A stretch of 64,000 nt of DNA from Kappaphycus alvarezii (lineage: Eukaryota; Rhodophyta; Florideophyceae; Gigartinales; Solieriaceae). A model generated the notes under the pieces. It saw nothing but the letters and a program-made list of their open reading frames with translations. It did not search any database and was not told the DNA's origin. Of this stretch, positions 57,881 through 64,000 are shown one piece after another. The stretch is from positions 1,178,001 to 1,242,000 of the forward strand of contig NADL03000492.1 of assembly GCA_002205965.3 (NCBI GenBank). The letters are read 5' to 3'. The translations under genes were made by a program, and so were the position numbers. Each line of letters begins with the position of its first letter. Position 1 is the first letter of the stretch.

Positions 57881-58789
57881 ACTTTGCAAACCTTGTGAAA
57901 AGCAGTCTATTTATCGAGTTGCATTCATTTTAAAATCTATCCTTCAGGGTTTGCATCCAATTCAGCTCAAAATAATAGCATCAATTTTTTTTGCGTCATA
58001 GGACTCTGAAACTGTGGCTGACGTGATTTACACTGATTTATACCGTATTTTTTTCTCTGTTGCAAAGGTAAATCTTGAAAAATGTGACAGTCGCAATCAC
58101 GGAAAGTTCATCTTGTGTCTGCTGATGGGTTAAGATTCTGACATTTTTGAGGACTAAGAAGTCAAACTAAATTCCGTAGTAGTCTAGACGTTTCTGTGTG
58201 GTAAATTTATTGGAATCCACACGATCTAATTTACGATTTAGTATATTACTTTCAATTCCTAAAACGAGCCCTTGTAAATTGGTTCCAACGAGATGATACT
58301 ATCATCCGAGCTACAAATTGAATCTATCCTGGAAAATTTACCGCAAAGCCAATAAATTGGGAAACACCAGCGAACTGTTTACATCAGACGATAACATTAG
58401 TCTAAGGTCAGCGGACTCATCAGAAGAAGAAATGGCCCTTTACGAAGAAAATTATCGAGAACCTGGCGGCCGTTCGACAAAGTAAACGAATATTACCAAT
58501 CATAATGGGATAGAAAGGTAAAGCTTTAACAAATTGTAAAGCTTTAACAAATTGAGATATCTGCTCGCAATTTTTGGAGAGTAGACGCAAGAAAATATTA
58601 GAAGTTCGTTTTAAACTGTCGTACGGACTATCTTGGAGATATGCGCCGCATCATTTACGAAAAAGTTTTTTTTTGTATAAATGATTCCAAACCAAACCAT
58701 AATGATAATTCTTAGAATATTTCCTCTTATGAGATAAACGCCAATCATAAAGTAAATTACGCGATTGATCCAGTGATAATTACTCAAAA
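57881..58789. other. No gene recognised
   Basis: AT-rich, no frame of note. A 17-base direct repeat (AAAGCTTTAACAAATTG) occurs in tandem near 58520-58555. Confidence 0.4.
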
Positions 58790-60347
58790 CTCGTCTAAAT
58801 GGTCGATTCTGGTCTTCTCTTCAGCCGAGGAGAATAAAATACCCCTGATTTTCCTGAAAAATCGCGCTTAAAACGAAAAAATGAAGCCAAAATAGCGGCT
58901 ATCACTTTGGGGCAATTCAATGATTGAAGGGGCAGTTCCTGTTTCAACTCTATGATTGTTTTTGAAGGATCATGCAAGATTTGAATGGCCAGAGACTGCA
59001 AACCATTATCTTCTACCTCCTCGCATACTTCAATTTCAAGATGATTTTAGATATTAGGTTGAACGCGCTTTCTATAGTCCAGCATACGATGGATTGAATC
59101 TTGAATAGCATATTTTTTAACCTCTGAATATTTTTGGTGAAACCCTTTTAATCCCCAAATACGTCGAGAAGTATATGAGAAATCAGGTTATCTTATTTTA
59201 GTCCCTCGCAGAGGTCGTAATGAAGCTCAGTATTACGCAAAGCAAGTTCTTCAATTCGTTAGTCAAGTTTATCGGGGACAGAGTCGTCAATTATTGAGGA
59301 ACTTCGATGGAAAAAAGGTCAAAGCAATAAAAAAACACGAGGCTCAATTTATGACCGAAAGCGAACGTAACGAATCACCATCGCGAAAGAAAAATTACAC
59401 CCAGAATCATTTCGACTAACGGCAGACAAAGGGGCTAGTTTCTACAGTTGAGCGCTGCGCACCCCGAATTTCAACTTTTTCATGAGATCGTGGATCTTGA
59501 CCAACAAAGTTTAATAATACTTCAGAAAATCTTGCACCACGAGGTTATAACTATGACTAAAGCATCTGATAATCTGCCTTTAAACATTATTAGCGAGATT
59601 TTTGTTTACCGAACAATTGTTGGCGATCAGGACAACAATCTTGTCCCACTGCTTTCCGTACAGATTAAGCACATACTCCAAGAAACAATGATTTTCAGCA
59701 CTGGACTGGTCCGCTTCATTATAAAAAAATAGAGAAAGAAAGCAGAACTGTGCGTTATTTACGCTTGTTGCCCGCCGAGAATGATATAAATACGCCAAGG
59801 TAATATATTGACCCCAGCGTCGACCCGTCGAACACGATCGCGAACCTTTCAGGGAGCATCTCGGTGATCTTCTTCTCGGCCAACGGCGTCAACTTGTGGA
59901 TTTAATTGAAGAGAATGATTTGGTAGATAGATTATATCTTGTAATGCTTGAGCTTGAACGGCTTATCGTCGTAGTTGAACGTCCCCAAGTCGCCCATAAC
60001 GACTTCCAGCCGTGCCCATATTTTGCTGCCGTTTTCGGAAACGACGAACCGTTTGAAAATGGCGCCGCTACATCTTTAGCGGATCGCCTCCCGGACGATT
60101 GGTTTTCGGGCTGTGTGCGCGCGTTTGATGTGGTCCAGCAAGTTGGTCTATCCCGAACCAGTCTTCTCATGCTCAGTGCCACACTCACACACTTATCTTT
60201 TCCTGTTTTTTTGTCCGGTTTGAAGTAGTGAGTGACAATGTCTGTTGACCTCAGCGTCAGTTGTTTCATTTTGAGCCCAAAAGAGAGGGTGGACGTGATA
60301 AAGTCCGACCTGCCAAACGTAAACAGCGAACTGTAGGTGTGGTGCAA
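58790..60347 (-). pseudogene. hAT transposase pseudogene with BED-type finger
   Basis: Minus strand, read from 60347 down. HYFKPDKKTGKDKC leads into a shifted CGTEHEKTGSG and TNLLDHIKRAH (C-C-H-H of a BED finger). LAEKKITEMLPERFAIVFDG then follows with the first Asp of the RNase H-like fold, and YGKQWDKIVVLIANNCSVNK with the usual D-N changed to A-N. HSYNLVVQDFLKYY is the S-H-x2-N-L motif, followed by KIHDLMKKLKFGVRSAQL. Eroded helices extend to about 58790. There are several shifts and stops. The motif order is that of hAT elements. Confidence 0.7.
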
Positions 60348-60906
60348 AAATCGTCTCTTTGATTGACTCTATTTCTCGTACCCCCTCTTATGAAAATTAT
60401 TCGCAAAGAAAAAATAAATTATTCATTACTCTTTTAATTAAAAATGAGCAAATATTTGTAAGAATAACTACTTATTTATAATGGAATTGATTTTCTAATC
60501 GCCTGAAGCAGAGTTTGGCTTTCTCGTGGATACGACCGGTTTCACTTGTCCGTAACCTTCCATTTTGTTATGAAGGTTTCTACTGTTCCACTATATTCCA
60601 CTTGTTACGGACATAGAAACCGTCTGTAACGTCCCTGGATACGTTCCAAAAAAAATCCTGGTAGACTACCCCTGCCATCTCTTACCAGTAACGAAGTCAT
60701 AAACCATAGCCAGAAGAGTTTAAACCAAAAATTTCACCATTTTCTCCCAGTCATGTGATGCACGGAAGTGGTTTAGTGGTCTAGAACTAGAAATTATATA
60801 GCTAAGCTTACAATGTTACTCTGTTTGCTGCTTCATATACGCAAATAGACTCTGGAGGATATTGACGGAGAGGATTAACGGAAAATGGAACGTTAAGGAC
60901 TGTTGG

Positions 60907-60942
60907 AACCTTCCGTAACAAATTGGAACGTTACGGAAGGTT
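60907..60942. repeat. 13-bp inverted repeat
   Basis: AACCTTCCGTAAC (60907-60919) and GTTACGGAAGGTT (60930-60942). A related GTCCGTAACCTTCC lies near 60550. Could be remains of terminal repeats of the neighbouring hAT element. Confidence 0.65.
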
Positions 60943-61500
60943 GAACCGTCCGAAACCGCCAGAAGACCAAACTACCCTTCCAGCAAAATCTCACTTCGGT
61001 CTAGTCACCTGAAAATGGCAAAATATTAGATTTTAGTACTGTAGGAGGTGAATTTTATTGCAATTTTATGATTTTAGTACTGTCTAGCGAAGAATTGAAA
61101 AATTTTCGCTGTCTGTATAAACCCTGGTTTTGGCGGTCGGGCAGACCCTCGACACCAACAAGCACCAACAACAAAAAATACTTCAACTCAAAAAGCAACC
61201 AACTCAACCTGCCCCCCCTTTCTCTCCCTCTGTGCACTACTAACCGGCCCTCAAAATTCGCTCAGTGTCCCTCGTCGGGCGGCGTCGCTTGTGCGTATGG
61301 AAGGGCGTCGTCAGGCGATACCTGAGAGTTGAGTCTACCTAAAATCCCTCGCTACAGAGGGCGGAGCACTTCGCGTGCACAGGTAAGCAAGGAACTGCTG
61401 GGGAAACTTCGCCCTTGTGGCATAAAGAGGTGGTAAAGTAAAGAAGTGGGAAAGAGATAAAGAGGTGAAAAAGAGGTAAAGGGGAGGGAATTAGTGGATT
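60943..61500. other. No gene recognised
   Basis: Non-coding or the promoter side of the zinc-finger pseudogene. TTTTAGTACTGT occurs twice (61032 and 61073). Confidence 0.35.
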
Positions 61501-61549
61501 AATACAGGAAAGAATCTCCATTGGTTCCGCCCATAGTCACACCCACCCT

Positions 61550-62350
61550 AACCGTAGCTCCTCCGCAGGAGAATCGACCTCGCCAACACCAAGGCGTTCG
61601 TCGGAGGAAATTGAGAAAATCATCGACTCCGCCATCGAAAAGGGGCAGAAAAAGCGCGAGGGTAGAATCAATAGGTTGGAAACAGACTCTCAAACGTCGA
61701 AGGAGTCTGTGTACCCGAAAAGAAGGTTCATAAACGAAGAGGCAGAAGAGGGCAGCGAATAGGACACCGAAAAGGAGGTAGAGTTCGTAGGCGAGTCCAT
61801 GGTTAGTCGGCAGCCGAAAAGTCTGAAAGGTAGGAATGGAACACTCCCAATGGTACCTAGAAAGGCAACACCAACGGAATTCTTTGTACTTAGAGCGGCT
61901 TCGGCGCATCGACAGGAAAGGGCAAGCGCCAATAGAAGGAGGTAAGGTAAACTACTGCTGACACGCCAAATTGTTCACAAACAGCGCGCCCCAAATCCCA
62001 CTGTCGGACCATTCAAGGTCAACGTCGGTCGCGCCTGTTTAACGGCATTCAAAGGTTAGCCAGGACAAGGAGAGAAAGGAGGCCAGAAAGAAGAAGAAGG
62101 TAGCGAGCCACCACTGCAAGGTGTACAACTTCCGACCGCCGCGTAAAGACCAGTTTGAGGCCCACAAAGCCGGGCCCAAGCACCTCAACGCTGTGATTCG
62201 TCACACCAACCCCTCCACTCCCTCTGTCTGGACCAACCGCCTCTAGTGTGAGTGTGGCACTCGTGTAAGCTCGGAAGTCGATCTGCGCTTACACCTTTCC
62301 AGCCGAAAACACCGGAGGAACCTGGCGTACGGGAACAACGAGAAGTCCTG
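61550..62350 (+). pseudogene. U1/matrin-like C2H2 zinc-finger protein remnant
   Basis: Plus strand. A charged frame (SSEEIEKIIDSAIEKGQKK, SKESVYPKRRFINEE) has a TAG near 61760. At 61943 GGAG|GTAAGG is a good 5' splice site, and a TTAG acceptor occurs near 62057. After it come a Lys-rich stretch and HCKVYNFRPPRKDQFEAHKAG with PKHLNAV, a U1-type finger whose second Cys is Tyr. A second finger CECGTRVSSEVDLRLHLSS with RKHRRNL lies directly after a TAG. RNA-binding fingers of this kind occur in splicing factors. It could instead be a spliced gene that I mis-join, so the pseudogene call is tentative. Confidence 0.45.
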
Positions 62351-63108
62351 AATCTCATCTCTGCTTTGAATTGAGTACAGACCCTGAACATTGTACTAGC
62401 GTAGAAATGCCGAACCCATTGAATTATTTAGAGGAAAAAAGGGAAAAGAGAAAAGAGAAAAAAACCCAAAAAACACTTTTAGAGCATACCAAAACCTATC
62501 CCTTCAGCAGCGTGCAAAATTTGGTACTATTAGATATGTTCAATTAGAGGTAGAAACAATATCGTCCATAAACCATCTCCTCGTTTCTGTAGTCGCGCCC
62601 CAATGCGTTCTCGCAGATCAAGTGGCACTGTCTGTCAATTCCCCTTGCTTGTTGACTGGGCTAACAGCCACTGTCGATGAACAGTCCTTCTAGGCTAGCA
62701 AAGGCCACGGTAGAGTACAATCTGTCGTGAGGCAAGGTCCTCGGCAGTAGCGAATAAATTGCTGTAGAGTAATATAGTGCAGGAATGGTGTTGTTAAGTA
62801 GTGCTGGGCGGAGCACCTGAGCGCGCGAAGATGACTGATTGGTTGGTTTACTTCTTACTTCTCATTCTCCAACCACCTCCGCGCCTTTACACCAGATTGC
62901 TCCTCAAGTGTGGACGGACGAGTGGGAGTGGGGGCTCGACGCCGCAGTCAGTTCGATCTTAAACATTGATAATAATTGGGCCACTTTCAGGGGGAAATAC
63001 CGCTAAAAATAAAGAAAAATTGAGTAGCACAACACGATGGCGGTGGAACAAAAGTGTACAGTATTGTAGTACTGTATAAATCGACAGCCACTTTTTATTT
63101 CGCAGACG
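62351..63108. other. No gene recognised
   Basis: Short frames only; a TACAGTATTGTAGTACTGTA cluster at 63058-63077. Confidence 0.4.
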
Positions 63109-63459
63109 AGGGAAATTTTTTGGTTATTTAAATGTATGGAAGATGTGGTCGGCTGTATCCATCCAGTGGAAGTGTGTTGCCCAGGGACAAGTCGTCACTG
63201 GGTAACACTAAATAGCTTTCGTTACAGGGCCGGCTCAATGCCAGCGACAAAGGACGCCGCTTTAGCCATGGGCTGCGGCAGCGTGCCTTCGGGTTATTAT
63301 TACATTATCTTTTTATTTGGAAGCGAGCTCAGAAACTTGTCCTGTGGATCCTGCCACGTGATTTGAATACACCTTTACAAAACATCACGACATCCCAGAG
63401 ATGTCAGGGAACAGCTGACCACATTTTTCATGGATTAAAAACACCCCAAATTTACCCCC
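63109..63459. mobile_element. Short inverted-repeat element (MITE-like)
   Basis: About 350 bp with imperfect inverted ends of about 50 bp. The left end is GGAAATTTTTTGGTTATTT, AAGATGTGGTCGGCTGT. The right end, read in reverse, is GGGGGTAAATTTGGGGTG and AAAATGTGGTCAGCTGT. The right end also matches 33071-33150. A 76-codon frame inside has no motif. The similarity to the repeat near the 29-kb Harbinger genes suggests it is mobilised by that family. Confidence 0.6.
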
Positions 63460-64000
63460 ACCCAGAATTCTCCAATTTCACAGCCCTCACAACAAGCGAA
63501 CCTCTCCACTCATTCGCGATGGTCAGATTATGAAATTCCTTCATTTTATAGCAGGGTGTGCCAAACCCTTACAAAAGGGACGGATTGAAAGTTTCTAGGC
63601 TTACGGTTGATCTCTCGCGGTCGGACCTGAGAGAGGTGGCGTCGCCACTGGTCGCAGATCTGACAAGGTCAACTCCTGCACAGTTATCGGGCTTTTAAAA
63701 GTTCGCAAAGCGGATTGGAGGGAGTATTTGGGGGTGTTTCTATGCAATCTGACTACCCTAGCTGGGAGGAACGAATTGAGCATTTGCCGTTTTTTCGCAC
63801 TGGAGAACAGTTACATACAGTACAGTACAGTATAGCATCATGGACCACAGAGATATTGTTTGCATTTGTCATAAGGTATGTGTACCTCTGGTCCTTTCAA
63901 CTGTCTGTACCAGCATCACGTTCCTTTGTTACACTTTGGTAGAGGACAGTCTGGCTATGTGGCGAAAGGATGACTGCCTTCTCACAATCGAAAAAATATT
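63460..64000. other. No gene recognised
   Basis: Frames up to 75 codons, no motif. A (ACAGT)-type run TACAGTACAGTACAGTA is at 63817-63833. Confidence 0.4.

Noticed and set aside
1..64000. tRNA, rRNA, CRISPR array or bacterial operons
   Set aside because: No cloverleaf, rRNA core or regularly spaced repeats seen. The tRNA-like sequence at 9098-9114 is a retrotransposon primer site, not a gene.

Overview
This is eukaryotic nuclear DNA made almost entirely of decayed and nested transposable elements, with one clearly intact host-type gene. There are no operons, bacterial ribosome sites, rRNA, tRNA or CRISPR arrays. The one good host gene (36239-37525) is intronless and encodes a secreted Cys-rich kelch protein. 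An intron-poor genome full of Ty1/copia, Ty3/gypsy, Harbinger, pogo, hAT and endonuclease-type LINE remains fits a compact-gene, transposon-rich alga. A florideophyte red alga such as Chondrus crispus is my best guess, but this is an inference from style and not from a marker gene.

Layout. 1-2.6 kb: no gene I can support. 2.7-4.1 kb: dead DDE transposase. 4266-9331: Ty3/gypsy element on the minus strand with about 0.2 kb LTRs, a tRNA-like primer site, gag, protease and RT. RNase H and integrase are missing, and an opposite-strand gene next to the 3' LTR begins with a histone H3 tail-like sequence. 10.76-12.3 kb: decayed copy of a family encoding an Asp/Glu-rich protein. 12.3-13.4 kb: eroded LINE. 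14761-29231: a Ty1/copia element (plus strand). Its RNase H is split by a LINE (19964-26892), which is itself broken by a 2557-bp element with 673-bp inverted arms (22778-25334) and by two copies of a roughly 110-bp retroposon. The copia also carries an antisense gene (27177-28549) between RNase H and the 3' LTR.

29.4-33.2 kb: Harbinger-type remains, with a Myb-like gene and a transposase converging tail to tail. 34.0-34.9 kb: 5'-truncated LINE. 36.2-37.5 kb: kelch gene. 41.5-43.0 kb: pogo/Tigger-like transposase pseudogene. 44.0-46.7 kb: second copia fragment of the same lineage. 47.3-48.9 kb: another Gag. 49.6-61 kb: AT-rich, gene-poor block holding a perfect 35-bp hairpin, another 5'-truncated LINE, a LINE/SINE tail and a hAT pseudogene. 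61.5-62.4 kb: zinc-finger pseudogene. 63.1-63.5 kb: a short inverted-repeat element.

The most unusual feature is that two unrelated LTR retrotransposons each carry a convergent antisense gene beside the 3' LTR. In one of them the gene starts with a histone H3 N-tail-like sequence. The second most unusual is the long-inverted-arm element with TG...CA ends and a 5-bp target duplication.
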